The notes: generated by a model not told the origin, from the sequence alone. Positions 1 through 9,658 are shown, numbered from the stretch's first letter. The stretch is DNA of 64,000 nucleotides from Paenibacillus sp. FSL R10-2734 (GCF_037963865.1 NZ_CP150170.1:6138001-6202000), one strand, 5' to 3'. A program made the numbers and translations.

Positions 1-607
1 TGGACATAAAGTTAAAAATGGTGAGCGTAATAATCCCAGGCTGTGCCATCGGCATGATGACCTTAATGAAGGTTCGGATCGTTCCACATCCATCAACAGC
101 TGCAGCTTCTTCAAGCTCTCGAGGTATGGAGGAAAAGAATCCAGATAGCAGGAATACGCCATACGGTACACTTGTTGCAATGTAAATAAGCACAAGTGTA
201 GCAACCGATCCGGTTAAATTCAATTGTGTAAACAAGGTGAAAATCGGAATGGCAATTAACATCCCCGGAATGGACATTGCTGAGATAAACATCATATTGA
301 CTAGCTTTTTCCCAAAAAAATTAACACGTCCGACAATATAAGCTGCAGGAGCCGCAATGATAACAATACCGACACAAGCAGCAACGGTGTAAAAGGTACT
401 ATTGAAAAAATAACGTGCCATTTCCTGATTTTTAAACAGACTGCTATAATTAGACCACTTCAGCCCACCGCTCAGTAGCGTATTAGAGAAAATCTCTCTT
501 GTTGTACTGAGTGACGCAAGAATAGCGAATCCGAACAACGCAACCAGGAATAAAAGCCAAGCATAGAGTGGTATATACCGAACAATAGCGATTTTACTGC
601 TCCGCAT
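1..607 (-). CDS. Carbohydrate ABC transporter permease, MalG type (3' end cut by window edge)
   Basis: Inner-membrane permease of a CUT1 sugar importer. About 200 residues are visible, beginning MRSSKIAIVRYIPLYAW with one hydrophobic segment at about residues 10-30 and further segments after it. Near the cut end is the EAA-type loop (ELEEAAAVDGCG), which contacts the ATPase in this family. The ATG at 605-607 has a strong site, AAAGGAGGG, upstream. It follows the MalF-type permease at 623 with a 15-base gap and belongs to the operon starting with the solute-binding protein at 3,035. The carboxy terminus lies beyond position 1. The substrate is not shown by the sequence; the location next to a levanase suggests a fructan product. 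Confidence 0.9.
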   Translation of the reverse strand, partial: MRSSKIAIVRYIPLYAWLLFLVALFGFAILASLSTTREIFSNTLLSGGLKWSNYSSLFKNQEMARYFFNSTFYTVAACVGIVIIAAPAAYIVGRVNFFGKKLVNMMFISAMSIPGMLIAIPIFTLFTQLNLTGSVATLVLIYIATSVPYGVFLLSGFFSSIPRELEEAAAVDGCGTIRTFIKVIMPMAQPGIITLTIFNFMS

Positions 608-622
608 TGAAGCTTCCCTCCT

Positions 623-1540
623 TTAATATTCTAACCGCTCTTTACGGAAGAAGAGATTAATGATGTATGACAAAATAAGAATCGCGAGTGTAATCAAGAC
701 CCCAACCGTAGCACCAGAGCCAATATTAAAATCTTCAACCTGATAGACCGTACGCTCTGCTCCAAATACCTTTAAATACATATAATAACCTGGCGTGGCT
801 GTTTTAGAGCTTTGAAGTCCGCCTGACCCGAAGGTTGCAGACCAAACAAAGAAATTTATCGCACCGATAGTCCATAGAATAATTGTTGTTCGTAATACAT
901 CCTTTACAAGAGGTAGCGTAATTCGGAAAAATTTATAAAACGCATTAGCCCCCTCCAAGTTTGCAGCCTCATAATAATCATGGGGAATACGATCCATGCC
1001 AGCATTAAGAATCAATAAATAATAGCCAATGGAGCTAAAGCAATAGGCGATGAGCATCGCCATAAAGATATGACCATCCTCAGTCCACTGTATATTTGCC
1101 AAATAATCTAGTCCAATTGTACGGAAGAAGGTAGTCAGAAAACCGTAATCTGAATTGTAAATATAATGAAGCCATACGATAGAGAGGACAACTGCTGAGA
1201 CCGTATTCGGTAGAAAAATAATGGAACGGAAAAAGGTTTTTCCTTTCACACCAGAGCTGAGAATTACAGCATATAAGAAAGCAAAAAAGAAGGTAATTAA
1301 TCCGCCGACAATCCAAATGACCAAGACATTTTTTGCAGAATCCATAAAATATGAATTTTGAAACAAAGAGGTATAGTTCTCAAATCCAACAAAGCTCCAA
1401 TCCTTCAGCTTACTCGACAAAGTCGGGATATTAAAAAAGCTCATGGCAAGCGACCTTAACGTTGGATATAAGAAGATGGCGAGATAAATACATACTGCTG
1501 GCAATATAAACAATGCAATGATTGATTTGCGAATCTTCAT
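623..1540 (-). CDS. Carbohydrate ABC transporter permease, MalF/UgpA type
   Basis: Membrane component of a CUT1 sugar importer, 305 aa, the normal length for the family. Hydrophobic helices lie at about residues 8-28, 72-95, 105-127, 155-178 and 270-295. The cytoplasmic EAA loop is at about residues 190-213 (YYEAANLEGANAF, then RITLPLVK). The ATG at 1538-1540 has GGAGGG eight bases upstream. It sits between its solute-binding protein (3,035) and the partner MalG-type permease (607), all on one strand with short gaps, so the three form one transporter. No ATPase gene is near, as is usual where a shared MsmX-type ATPase serves several importers. Confidence 0.92.
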   Translation of the reverse strand: MKIRKSIIALFILPAVCIYLAIFLYPTLRSLAMSFFNIPTLSSKLKDWSFVGFENYTSLFQNSYFMDSAKNVLVIWIVGGLITFFFAFLYAVILSSGVKGKTFFRSIIFLPNTVSAVVLSIVWLHYIYNSDYGFLTTFFRTIGLDYLANIQWTEDGHIFMAMLIAYCFSSIGYYLLILNAGMDRIPHDYYEAANLEGANAFYKFFRITLPLVKDVLRTTIILWTIGAINFFVWSATFGSGGLQSSKTATPGYYMYLKVFGAERTVYQVEDFNIGSGATVGVLITLAILILSYIINLFFRKERLEY

Positions 1541-1637
1541 GGTACCACCCTCCGAATGAAGATTATTTAGAGGACTGCAGTGAGTTAACCGCAGCCCTCC
1601 TGTTAGAATCCTCTATTAATGTTTATTTACCTTTATA

Positions 1638-3035
1638 TTATTTTTGAGCTGCTGCACTCATTTTGGCTACATATTCATCGGCAGTCATCTTGCTCGTTAC
1701 TAGCTCCATGAAGACAGGAATGACGGTTCCAGTGGAGAAATCACCACCATTATCAATACCACCAGCCCAAGGGATGTTGACCTTTGCATTATTAAAAGCG
1801 GTCTCAGCATCTGCTAATGTACTAGGCCATGTGGAACCTACAGTAGCAGGGATCGATTGCGTATCCTTTGCCATGAGATCTTGTGTCGACTTTGAAACCA
1901 GATATTTCACGAATTCGAAGGCTGCTGGAATGTTCTTGCTGTTCTTGTTTAGTAGAAGGCCTTGTGCACCGAAGTTAAGATTTTGTTGACCACCTTTATC
2001 ACCGCCATTTGCAATGGTCGGGAACTGGAATGAACCCCATTTGAAGTCTGGTCCTGCAGTTTCAGCTACTTCATTCGGCAACCAAGTACCGTTCAAATAC
2101 ATCGCTGATTTGCCAAGTGCCAGCTCTTGCTGTGCTGCCGGATATTTAAAGCCAGCGATTTTGCTGGAGAAATAACCTTTCTCACGCATCGTCACGATGT
2201 CATTCGCAAATTGCTTAACGATTGGATCCTTCCACATCTCACCAGTCTTATCTTTCACTAGCTGATCAACCCAATCAGCGCCCATTGCGCTAGATAAATA
2301 TCCGCCGATGAACACATTGCGATAGGCATCATCAAATGTGACTGGTGATACACCAGATTTCTTCAATGCTTCACAAGCAACCAGGAATTCTTCCCATGTG
2401 GTCGGAGCGCTGGTTACGCCAGCTTTTTCAAAGGCTTCCTTGTTATAAAAGAACACTACTGCGTAAGGTGCTTGTGGTATTGCGTAGTATCCTTCCTCTA
2501 AGCCGGCAGGAACCGCTAACGATTTCGTCCAGCTCATAAGACTTGGAATTAAGGATTGCTCCACGGTTGAACCAGAGACATCAATGGATGGCTGCTGCAA
2601 GAGATCATCAATTTTGAGTACATTATCCTTCATCGCTGGAATCGTAACGGATGGGTCTCCCTCGAAGATATCCACCACTTCCCCACCATCGATAGCAGGC
2701 TTAACTAACTTCTTAATATCGCGACCTACAAACTTGATTTCAAGCTCTACCTTTGGATTTGCAGCCTTAAACTCATCTGCAGCCTTATTGTAAACAGTAG
2801 CCATTGGTTCTGTGTTACTGTACATGGACCAGAATACAACTTTTCCTTCAAGGGCTGATTCTTCTTTCGAGGTTTGATCATTAGATGCTGCAGCTTGCTC
2901 GGTGGCAGCTGGCTTCTCCGTCGGTGTAGCGCTTTCATTTGCTGGCGCATTATTTCCACTGCAGCCGCTGATGACAGTAAGTAGCAATGTCGAAGCAAGA
3001 AGCATTGTTGAAAGCGTTCTTCTACGTTTAGTCAT
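1638..3035 (-). CDS. Sugar ABC transporter solute-binding lipoprotein (family 1)
   Basis: Extracellular sugar-binding lipoprotein of 465 aa that delivers substrate to the permeases at 1,540 and 607. The start shows Lys/Arg residues, a hydrophobic stretch and a lipobox VISGC with the cysteine near residue 25. A low-complexity Ala/Pro/Glu/Ser linker follows to about residue 60, typical of Gram-positive tethered lipoproteins. The body has the family-1 pattern (VVFWSMYSNTEP near the start of the fold; NGTWLPNE and a GGQQNLNFG segment later). It is separated from the levanase gene upstream by a terminator, so this transporter probably has its own promoter within 3,036-3,160. Substrate unknown; fructo-oligosaccharides are suggested only by location. 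Confidence 0.93.
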   Translation of the reverse strand: MTKRRRTLSTMLLASTLLLTVISGCSGNNAPANESATPTEKPAATEQAAASNDQTSKEESALEGKVVFWSMYSNTEPMATVYNKAADEFKAANPKVELEIKFVGRDIKKLVKPAIDGGEVVDIFEGDPSVTIPAMKDNVLKIDDLLQQPSIDVSGSTVEQSLIPSLMSWTKSLAVPAGLEEGYYAIPQAPYAVVFFYNKEAFEKAGVTSAPTTWEEFLVACEALKKSGVSPVTFDDAYRNVFIGGYLSSAMGADWVDQLVKDKTGEMWKDPIVKQFANDIVTMREKGYFSSKIAGFKYPAAQQELALGKSAMYLNGTWLPNEVAETAGPDFKWGSFQFPTIANGGDKGGQQNLNFGAQGLLLNKNSKNIPAAFEFVKYLVSKSTQDLMAKDTQSIPATVGSTWPSTLADAETAFNNAKVNIPWAGGIDNGGDFSTGTVIPVFMELVTSKMTADEYVAKMSAAAQK

Positions 3036-3166
3036 TCCTATTTCCCCCTCGTATTGTTTATGAAATCTTGTTGATTTCTAACTTGAGTATATGAAATTAG
3101 GAATTCGAGCGGTATGAAGAAGAGTTATGTAAAAATGGACTGTAGTTAGGGTGTTCAGTACAAGAG

Positions 3167-3198
3167 CAAAAAAAAGAGCTGCCAATGTTAGCAGCCCT
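3167..3198 (-). terminator. Rho-independent terminator after the large GH32 gene
   Basis: Read on the minus strand, GCTGC and GCAGC arms (3178-3182 and 3191-3195) enclose an 8-base loop and are followed by a run of T residues (A run 3168-3175 on the plus strand). It lies about 25 bases beyond the stop of the GH32 gene and separates it from the transporter operon that follows. Confidence 0.75.
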
Positions 3199-3220
3199 TC
3201 CATTACTTATATCTTCTTCA

Positions 3221-6200
3221 TTAATTCGTAATTATCCATTTTTGTCGATCAAGGGTAGGATCAAGCTCGCTTAGAGACAGTGTCGTTCCATCCGTTGATA
3301 CTTCCAGCGCTTTCTTATGATGAGCAGAAATAATACTTGTGGTACCATCATCATTCTTCTGAAGAATCCAACGCTGATTGTTATATCCGAGATAATGGTA
3401 CAACTGAATTTTATTTTGCCCTGTGTCTAGATCAAGCGCCTGACCGGCTGTTGTACGAATGGAATAGGAACCTGCATCGTCCCCTGTCGGCACGAATACC
3501 CACTTCTGATCCGTAGAATTATTCGCATCCTTCAGAGTAACAGCTTCACCATTTGCAAGATTTGCTGTATAGAGAGATTTCTGAAGTTCTGCATTTACTA
3601 GACTGGATGTAGTCAAGTTGGCAGGTGTTTCTCCGCTCACATTAACGTTCTGATATGACACATATCCACCAAATACATGTAGTCCAAAGCGACCCTCTGC
3701 AAATGTGCCATCCTGTAGGTCGATCACTTTCCGCCCGTCCACATAAACCACAATATGTGGGCCCTTCGCTTCGATTTTCACTTTATAGGTTTGACCCGGT
3801 TGAATGAATGTCGGAACCTTGGCCAGAATTTGACGCTCTTCAAAACGGCCGTCGATTTTATAAAATAGACGGATGGACTTCATATTCGGATCCAGATTTA
3901 AGTAGTATCCACTGCGTCCATCTTCGCTGGCACGGAACAACATTGAGCCTGCTCCTCCGGATTTACCTAACATCATATCTGCTTCATAAGTAAAATCACC
4001 CGCCTGCTTCTCTGCGATATAATTCGCGTCACTAAAGTAATTTCCACGAATTCCATTTTCACCAATAACCCAGGAGGCTGCTGATAGATCTTTAGTCCAC
4101 CCACTTAAGTTCGTATGAAATTCACCACCAGATACCTTAACTAATACGCTTGCTGATGTCTTCCCATTTGGAGTAGAGACGGTAATGATAGACTCGCCTT
4201 CTTTTTTTCCTACAATGGTTGCCTGTGAATTATCTACCACGTTTAGTTCAACTACATCTTTGTTACTGGAATTCCACTTAAGCGGCTGTGCACCATTACC
4301 TGTACCATTCTCTACCATCGCCAGGAGTGTGTCGCTTTGCCCTTCACTGAGCTCACGATCATTTGTATCCATCATTATCTTGGTAGACGAACCGGACTCC
4401 TGATTCCATACAGAACCTAACCGATTCACCGTCAGAGATACGACTTTTACGTTGCCACCTTTGGTGTAAAAGCTCAAAGCTCTGCTGGCAGGATCCGGAA
4501 AAATGACATCAGAGAAAACGACTTTACCGTTGTTACCAAAAACCTCAATAGATGACTCGTCTACAAGAATACGCATCTTAACACGCTTGTTCTCCGTTTG
4601 CATTGCCGCTTCATGTCTTGTACTAAATAGACTCGAAAAATCCGTCAAACCAGATGCAGACCGATCCACGAAAATCCGGCTCTCACTAGGTTTATATCCA
4701 ACAACCGTTTTTTGACTTCCCCCTACACGAACGTTAAAGCCAAATTCACTTACCTGACTACCTGCCGGAATTTCCATTTCAGCTTCAATCTCGTATGCAC
4801 CAGAAGTAACGCCTTTCAGTAGATTCTGAGAAGAAGGACTCACCACTTTGTTAGCAGAAGAATACAGCTGACTACGCAGCGATTCCAACTCCTTGATCGG
4901 GCTTTGAGCGAGCTGAATCCCATCTTTAGTCGTTACTAATGAGACTTCTCTTGGGATTGACAGTACGCCTTTCCATTGGGTCGTTGGGAAAGCAAACGGA
5001 TAGTCCCAGTTTGTCATCCACGCCATCATTACGCTGCGATGATCTGGCATGTTCGAAAAAGACATCGAAGCGTAGAATTCTTTTCCAAAATCTGTTCGCA
5101 ATACTTTCCCTGCAGGATTATCATTAACGAATTTACCTTCCGCTGTTAAATGACCCACAAAATATTCAGCATCTGATCCGCCTGTTTTTGAATTCGCTCC
5201 TGTACTAATCATCAGAACCCATTTCTTCTGTGATGTTCCGTCTACCGAAAGCTGAAGCAAATCCGGACATTCCCATACACCGCCTCGAACATAGTCCCCG
5301 TATCCCCAACGATCTGTCAGGGTCCAGTCAAGTAGATTCGTTGAAGTAAAGAAACGAATATGATCTCCACCGGATACAACCATTATCCACCTGTTATTGT
5401 CGTTATCACGAATCACTTTCGGATCACGGAAATCCCAACCTCCAGGCTCCTCACCATTATCGCCGGGATTTCCGATAACAATGGGACGCTCCTTGGAATA
5501 CTCCCAAGTACGGCCTTGGTCCTTGCTGTATGCAAGACCGATACGCTGATTCCCATTCGGGCCATCGGGATTATACGAAGTGTAGTAGGCAATTAGCCCC
5601 TTACCTCCTGAATCCCCGAACAAACCTGATGCATTCGTCAAATCTGCCACAGCCGATCCCGACCAGACATGTCCATGATCATTCCACGGCAGTGCAATCG
5701 GAAGTCGCTTCCAGTTCAGCATGTCTTGACTGACCGAATGTGCCCATGTACCTCCGTCCTGATGGAATAAATGATATTCTCCTTCGAAGTAGACAAGTCC
5801 ATTCGGATCACTTGCAGAACCACGAATTGGCGTATAGTGATACTGAGGACGATATTTTTCATTATAATAACTGCTAGCTTCCGTCACATAAGTATCCTGG
5901 AAGTAAGCCGTTCCCTGTTTAACGACGATTCCCGTAAATCCATCGGTGTAGGTTTTATCTGTTATATCGATCGCGGCCGGAGTGTACCCATCTAGAAAGA
6001 CCTGAATTCTATTTCCCTTCGCCTTTATCTCTACGTGATGTTTTGCTCCACTCTGACTTGGATAGGTATGCTGTGAACTTGCAATGATTGTTCCGTCAGC
6101 TTTCGTCAAACTTACACGAACCTGATTTCCTTCCTTCGTAAGGGCAGCTTCATATCCCTTTGTTCCATCAGCGGATGAACGAAATGAGAGTGCCGCAACA

Positions 6201-7024
6201 GAATCAGGATGAAGAGATATATTTCCTTCATATACAAAATCAGCAGCTTGTTTGTTATAAATTTGCTGTGATTTACTCTGGTTTACTACCATTCCTTCTT
6301 TTCCGTTGATATTAGGCTGCCATTGTCCTTGATTTGTAACCACAGCACCAAGGTTTCCTTTCAGATCACTTACGATAATGTTTTGGAACAAAGCAGAACC
6401 ATCCCATACATTTAGTCCGAGCTTACCAGTACGATACGCACTGTCCTGAACTTCAATCACAGGTTTATATTCATTGCCCCAATATACTTTCAGTGATGGA
6501 CCCACTGCTTTCACCTTGAGATGATAGATCTCACCTTCCTTCACAGTAACCTTCCGCTCCTCTTTTAATTTCCCATCACCACCACTTGCGTCCCGTAAGC
6601 GAATCATACCTGCGTTCGGTACGATTTGGAGCATGTAGGAACCCCAACCCTCTTCATTAGAACGGAACAGTAAGGTCGCGTCAGCTTTCATATCCTTGAT
6701 CATAACATCAGCCTCATAGATAAAATCCTCTGACACCGTTTCGGAAATTGCCATGACATTTTCTTTTGGATCGGAAGTCAGTAAGATCCCTTCAGGAGTA
6801 TCCACCAACTTACCTTTTCCTTTTATTTGCCAGCCTGTCAAGTTCGTATTTACTTTGGTTACGCTTTCAAAAATAGAAAGTCCCTCCTTAGCTTGTTTGC
6901 GTACCTCCTGATCAGCGAGCGCAGCCCAACCCGTATCAGGATTTGCTACATAAATGCCTGCTGAAGTCATAACAAGTCCTGTTGCCATGAGAAAGCCTAA
7001 TGCGACTTTTCCTTTATTGCCCAT
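3221..7024 (-). CDS. Secreted multidomain GH32 fructan hydrolase (levanase/inulinase-like)
   Basis: Hydrolyses beta-fructosidic bonds outside the cell, judging by the GH32 domain. Residues are numbered from a Met 10 codons upstream of the chosen start. A signal peptide occupies about 11-46. Two LamG/DUF1080-like beta-sandwiches follow (about 55-230 and 245-395). The GH32 propeller and sandwich run from about 400 to 880, with nucleophile Asp416 in SASDPNG, Asp544 in FRDP and acid/base Glu595 in WECPD. A Big_2-like domain follows (about 890-975), then another LamG/DUF1080-like module (about 980-1140) and a ricin-type trefoil to the end. The box WMNDPNG usual in the family is SASDPNG here. The start at 7024 is preferred because GAGGGTG lies six bases upstream, whereas the in-frame ATG at 7054 has no good site. 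Terminators flank the gene, so it is probably monocistronic. Confidence 0.93.
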   Translation of the reverse strand: MGNKGKVALGFLMATGLVMTSAGIYVANPDTGWAALADQEVRKQAKEGLSIFESVTKVNTNLTGWQIKGKGKLVDTPEGILLTSDPKENVMAISETVSEDFIYEADVMIKDMKADATLLFRSNEEGWGSYMLQIVPNAGMIRLRDASGGDGKLKEERKVTVKEGEIYHLKVKAVGPSLKVYWGNEYKPVIEVQDSAYRTGKLGLNVWDGSALFQNIIVSDLKGNLGAVVTNQGQWQPNINGKEGMVVNQSKSQQIYNKQAADFVYEGNISLHPDSVAALSFRSSADGTKGYEAALTKEGNQVRVSLTKADGTIIASSQHTYPSQSGAKHHVEIKAKGNRIQVFLDGYTPAAIDITDKTYTDGFTGIVVKQGTAYFQDTYVTEASSYYNEKYRPQYHYTPIRGSASDPNGLVYFEGEYHLFHQDGGTWAHSVSQDMLNWKRLPIALPWNDHGHVWSGSAVADLTNASGLFGDSGGKGLIAYYTSYNPDGPNGNQRIGLAYSKDQGRTWEYSKERPIVIGNPGDNGEEPGGWDFRDPKVIRDNDNNRWIMVVSGGDHIRFFTSTNLLDWTLTDRWGYGDYVRGGVWECPDLLQLSVDGTSQKKWVLMISTGANSKTGGSDAEYFVGHLTAEGKFVNDNPAGKVLRTDFGKEFYASMSFSNMPDHRSVMMAWMTNWDYPFAFPTTQWKGVLSIPREVSLVTTKDGIQLAQSPIKELESLRSQLYSSANKVVSPSSQNLLKGVTSGAYEIEAEMEIPAGSQVSEFGFNVRVGGSQKTVVGYKPSESRIFVDRSASGLTDFSSLFSTRHEAAMQTENKRVKMRILVDESSIEVFGNNGKVVFSDVIFPDPASRALSFYTKGGNVKVVSLTVNRLGSVWNQESGSSTKIMMDTNDRELSEGQSDTLLAMVENGTGNGAQPLKWNSSNKDVVELNVVDNSQATIVGKKEGESIITVSTPNGKTSASVLVKVSGGEFHTNLSGWTKDLSAASWVIGENGIRGNYFSDANYIAEKQAGDFTYEADMMLGKSGGAGSMLFRASEDGRSGYYLNLDPNMKSIRLFYKIDGRFEERQILAKVPTFIQPGQTYKVKIEAKGPHIVVYVDGRKVIDLQDGTFAEGRFGLHVFGGYVSYQNVNVSGETPANLTTSSLVNAELQKSLYTANLANGEAVTLKDANNSTDQKWVFVPTGDDAGSYSIRTTAGQALDLDTGQNKIQLYHYLGYNNQRWILQKNDDGTTSIISAHHKKALEVSTDGTTLSLSELDPTLDRQKWIITN

Positions 7025-7069
7025 CTTCTTCACCCTCTTTTCTTTTTCTATCATTAATAATTTTCTTCT

Positions 7070-7117
7070 TTGAAAAACAAGAAGGAGGCCAATTCATTAC
7101 TGCACTGGCCCCCTCCT
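7070..7117 (-). terminator. Rho-independent terminator after the fructokinase gene
   Basis: On the minus strand a GC-rich stem (AGGAGG..GGCCA paired with TTGGCCTCCT, 7083-7117) is followed by TCTTGTTTTTC. It separates the GH32-fructokinase pair from the large GH32 gene. Confidence 0.7.
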
Positions 7118-7131
7118 ACATTCTTTAATAA

Positions 7132-8019
7132 TTAAGCAGAAATCTGATTTTCCCATGCTGTGAGTCCGAGAGCCAGAGCACCACATAATCCCGCCTGCTG
7201 GCCTAGTCCTGGTGGAACGATATAATCATCTATGTGTTCCAAAATGGTATTTGAGCTAACATAACCGTTCAGGTTCTGAAGTACAGCCTGCCGAATAAGT
7301 GGAAACAATTGTGCCTGCTGCATAACACCACCACCCAGAATGATTTTCTGAGGAGAGTTAAGCAATATAGCACCTGTTATCGACTGTGCAATATAAAATG
7401 CTTCCATTTCCCATGCCATGTGATCTATAGGAAGCTCATGTCCCTTCTTCCCCCACCTTGCTTCGATAGCAGGACCTGCCGCCATCCCTTCTAGGCAATC
7501 CTTATGATAGGGACATCCCCCTGGGAATACATCGTCAGGATGGCGTCTTGTAAGAACATGACCGCCTTCAGGATGCACAAGACCATGAATGAGTTTGCCT
7601 TCTGAATACACTCCCACACCAACACCCGTGCCAACTGTATAGTACAAACAGCTGGATAACCCTTGGGCAGCGCCCCATTTGGCTTCACCAAATGCCGCTG
7701 CATTGACGTCCGTGTCCCATCCAAAAGGAACCGAAAAGTTTCGTTTCAAAGTGCCCAGTATATCGTAATTTCCCCAACCTCGTTTTGGAGTTGTTGTAAC
7801 GTAACCATACGTCGGGCTATCTGAACTTATATCGATTGGACCAAATGATCCAATTCCGATCGCTTCTACTTGTTTGCCTTGAAAATATTGAATAACTTTG
7901 GGCAACGTCAGCTCAGGATGTTCTGTTGGGAAACTAATCTGATCTTCAATGATTCCATCTTCATTCCCGATGCCACATATAAACTTTGTCCCACCAGCTT
8001 CAATCGCTCCTATACGCAT
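7132..8019 (-). CDS. ROK-family fructokinase
   Basis: Phosphorylates fructose to fructose 6-phosphate in the cytosol (family assignment). The 295-aa protein begins MRIGAIEAGGTKF, the phosphate-binding DxGGT-type loop with Glu replacing Asp as in ROK fructokinases. It has DTDVNAA near residues 102-108 carrying the likely catalytic Asp, and a zinc motif with His154, Cys169, His172 and Cys175. It closely resembles Bacillus subtilis GmuE. A TTG two codons upstream (8025) is also in frame, but GAGGAG lies eight bases from the ATG at 8019, so the ATG was chosen. It follows the intracellular GH32 by about 20 bases, so the two are co-transcribed: one frees fructose and the other traps it. Confidence 0.93.
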   Translation of the reverse strand: MRIGAIEAGGTKFICGIGNEDGIIEDQISFPTEHPELTLPKVIQYFQGKQVEAIGIGSFGPIDISSDSPTYGYVTTTPKRGWGNYDILGTLKRNFSVPFGWDTDVNAAAFGEAKWGAAQGLSSCLYYTVGTGVGVGVYSEGKLIHGLVHPEGGHVLTRRHPDDVFPGGCPYHKDCLEGMAAGPAIEARWGKKGHELPIDHMAWEMEAFYIAQSITGAILLNSPQKIILGGGVMQQAQLFPLIRQAVLQNLNGYVSSNTILEHIDDYIVPPGLGQQAGLCGALALGLTAWENQISA

Positions 8020-8040
8020 ATACAAGACTCCTCTCGATAA

Positions 8041-9522
8041 CTAATTCTTGTCTTGCTCAGCAGAGAGAGTAAGCTCATAGATATCCAGGGAAATCAGCAA
8101 GTCATTCTCATTGTCTGCAAACACAACAATACCTTTAGATTCTAGTTCAGGGAATATAAGATCCGTAATCACCGCCTGACCTCCATTACTGAACACCTCA
8201 ACTGAGGAGCGGTCCACATATATACGGAGATCATTTGTCTCACCAAGTGCTTCCAGTTTGGCTGAATGAGATCCTGAGAAATGTTCGTGGAAATCATGCT
8301 GACCTGAAGCCTTCCTATCGACATAAAGTTCCTCTGTCTCACCGTTGATACCGATCACTGTTTGACTATCCGCACCTACTCTTACTTTGAAGCCTACAGA
8401 TTTCCCTTGAGTGAACTCAGCTATAATCTCATAGGATTCCAAGTGAATCTCCTTAAGAAGAGTATTGATTTCTTGCACCGTTGCCTCTCTCATAGAAAGG
8501 ACTTGTACACGAGCAGATTCCATCTCTTTCACCGGCTTCTGCACAAGAAAGATCTCCCCTTGTCTTGATTCGAGTTGAAGCTCCCTTGCAATCGTCATCG
8601 CACCACGGAATTCTTCTGTTGGCGTCTCGTTAGCATACATCCAATTGCTCATCCAGCCGATAAATAGTCGTCTTCCATCTTCAGCCGGTATATCGGACCA
8701 GCTTACACCTGCATAATTATCTCTTCCATAATCAATCCAACGAACTTCTAGCGAATCTTTATCTGGCGTGAACACTTCTCCATCAAAGTCACCTGTAAAA
8801 TACTGAGTTCTTGACCCTTCCACAAAAGCGGGATCCGCACCGATGCTCACTAGCATCACCCATTTCGTGTTCGAAGGATCGCCATCAATGACCAGCGGGA
8901 ACAAGTCTGGGCATTCCCATACCCCGTCATGAGAACCGATTCCTTCTCCGAATTCGCTGGCAAATGTCCAGTTAATCAGATCAGGAGAATGATATAGACA
9001 TACCGTTTGACCACAAGCGATAATCATCACCCATTTGTTAGTCTCTTTATTCCAAAACACTTTAGGGTCACGGAAATCAACGAATGTATCATGTTCAAGT
9101 ACTGGATTGCCCGCATATCTCGTCCAAGTTCTTCCATTATCTTTACTGTAAGCCAAGCTTTGACGCTGAATGGCCGGCTTGCCTTCTGGCATTTCAAAAT
9201 GGTGTGTAAAGATCGCTACTAGACCTGGTTTATCTTCAAAAAATCCAGTCGTATTATTCCTGTCGACTACGGCACTGCCCGAAAAAATCATTCCTAGTTC
9301 ATCTGGAGCGAGCGCGATAGGTAACTCCTCCCAGGTAACAAGATCCTTGCTAACCGCATGGCCCCAGTGCATAGGTCCCCACGTCATTCCGCTCGGATGG
9401 TGCTGAAAGAACAAATGATACTCACCCTCAAAATAAACCATTCCGTTTGGATCGTTCATCCACTTTTCCTTAGGTGAAAAATGATACACTCCTCGGTAAT
9501 TTTGTTTCGCAATCGTAGACAT
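8041..9522 (-). CDS. Intracellular GH32 beta-fructosidase
   Basis: Hydrolyses fructose from short fructans or sucrose-type oligosaccharides. The 493-aa protein has no signal peptide, so it acts in the cytosol on imported sugars. All three GH32 catalytic boxes are canonical: WMNDPNG with nucleophile Asp24, FRDP with Asp152 and WECPD with Glu203. The beta-sandwich follows from about residue 320, with ELYVDRKASG and IYVDRSSVEVF. A GGGAG site precedes the ATG. It is cotranscribed with the ROK fructokinase. It could be called a sucrose-6-phosphate hydrolase from sequence alone, but there is no PTS gene here and the neighbours are an ABC importer and a hexokinase-type enzyme, favouring unphosphorylated fructo-oligosaccharides. 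Confidence 0.93.
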   Translation of the reverse strand: MSTIAKQNYRGVYHFSPKEKWMNDPNGMVYFEGEYHLFFQHHPSGMTWGPMHWGHAVSKDLVTWEELPIALAPDELGMIFSGSAVVDRNNTTGFFEDKPGLVAIFTHHFEMPEGKPAIQRQSLAYSKDNGRTWTRYAGNPVLEHDTFVDFRDPKVFWNKETNKWVMIIACGQTVCLYHSPDLINWTFASEFGEGIGSHDGVWECPDLFPLVIDGDPSNTKWVMLVSIGADPAFVEGSRTQYFTGDFDGEVFTPDKDSLEVRWIDYGRDNYAGVSWSDIPAEDGRRLFIGWMSNWMYANETPTEEFRGAMTIARELQLESRQGEIFLVQKPVKEMESARVQVLSMREATVQEINTLLKEIHLESYEIIAEFTQGKSVGFKVRVGADSQTVIGINGETEELYVDRKASGQHDFHEHFSGSHSAKLEALGETNDLRIYVDRSSVEVFSNGGQAVITDLIFPELESKGIVVFADNENDLLISLDIYELTLSAEQDKN

Positions 9523-9551
9523 TATCGTTTTCTCCCTTACTCCTGTAATAA

Positions 9552-9569
9552 GATCTTAGTTCTAAGATC
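9552..9569. promoter_or_regulatory. Perfect inverted repeat upstream of the intracellular GH32 gene
   Basis: GATCTTAG and CTAAGATC are separated by TT, an 8-bp perfect inverted repeat 30 bases before the GH32 start and just after the preceding terminator. It could be an operator or a 5'-leader hairpin; the sequence alone does not decide. Confidence 0.4.
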
Positions 9570-9574
9570 ATCTC

Positions 9575-9634
9575 TCTTTTTTATAGATGAAGGTCGTGTA
9601 TAGCAGTGTAACTGCATGGAACACGGCCTTCATC
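9575..9634 (-). terminator. Terminator or strong hairpin between the transporter and GH32-kinase genes
   Basis: On the minus strand GATGAAGGCCGTGTT pairs with a later ACACGACCTTCATC (9586-9634), followed by TATAAAAAAGAG. The stem is long, but the tail is A-rich rather than T-rich on the reading strand, so termination would be weak; it may act as an mRNA-stabilising or attenuating hairpin. Confidence 0.5.
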
Positions 9635-9658
9635 GCACATTATTAATTTAATCGTTTG

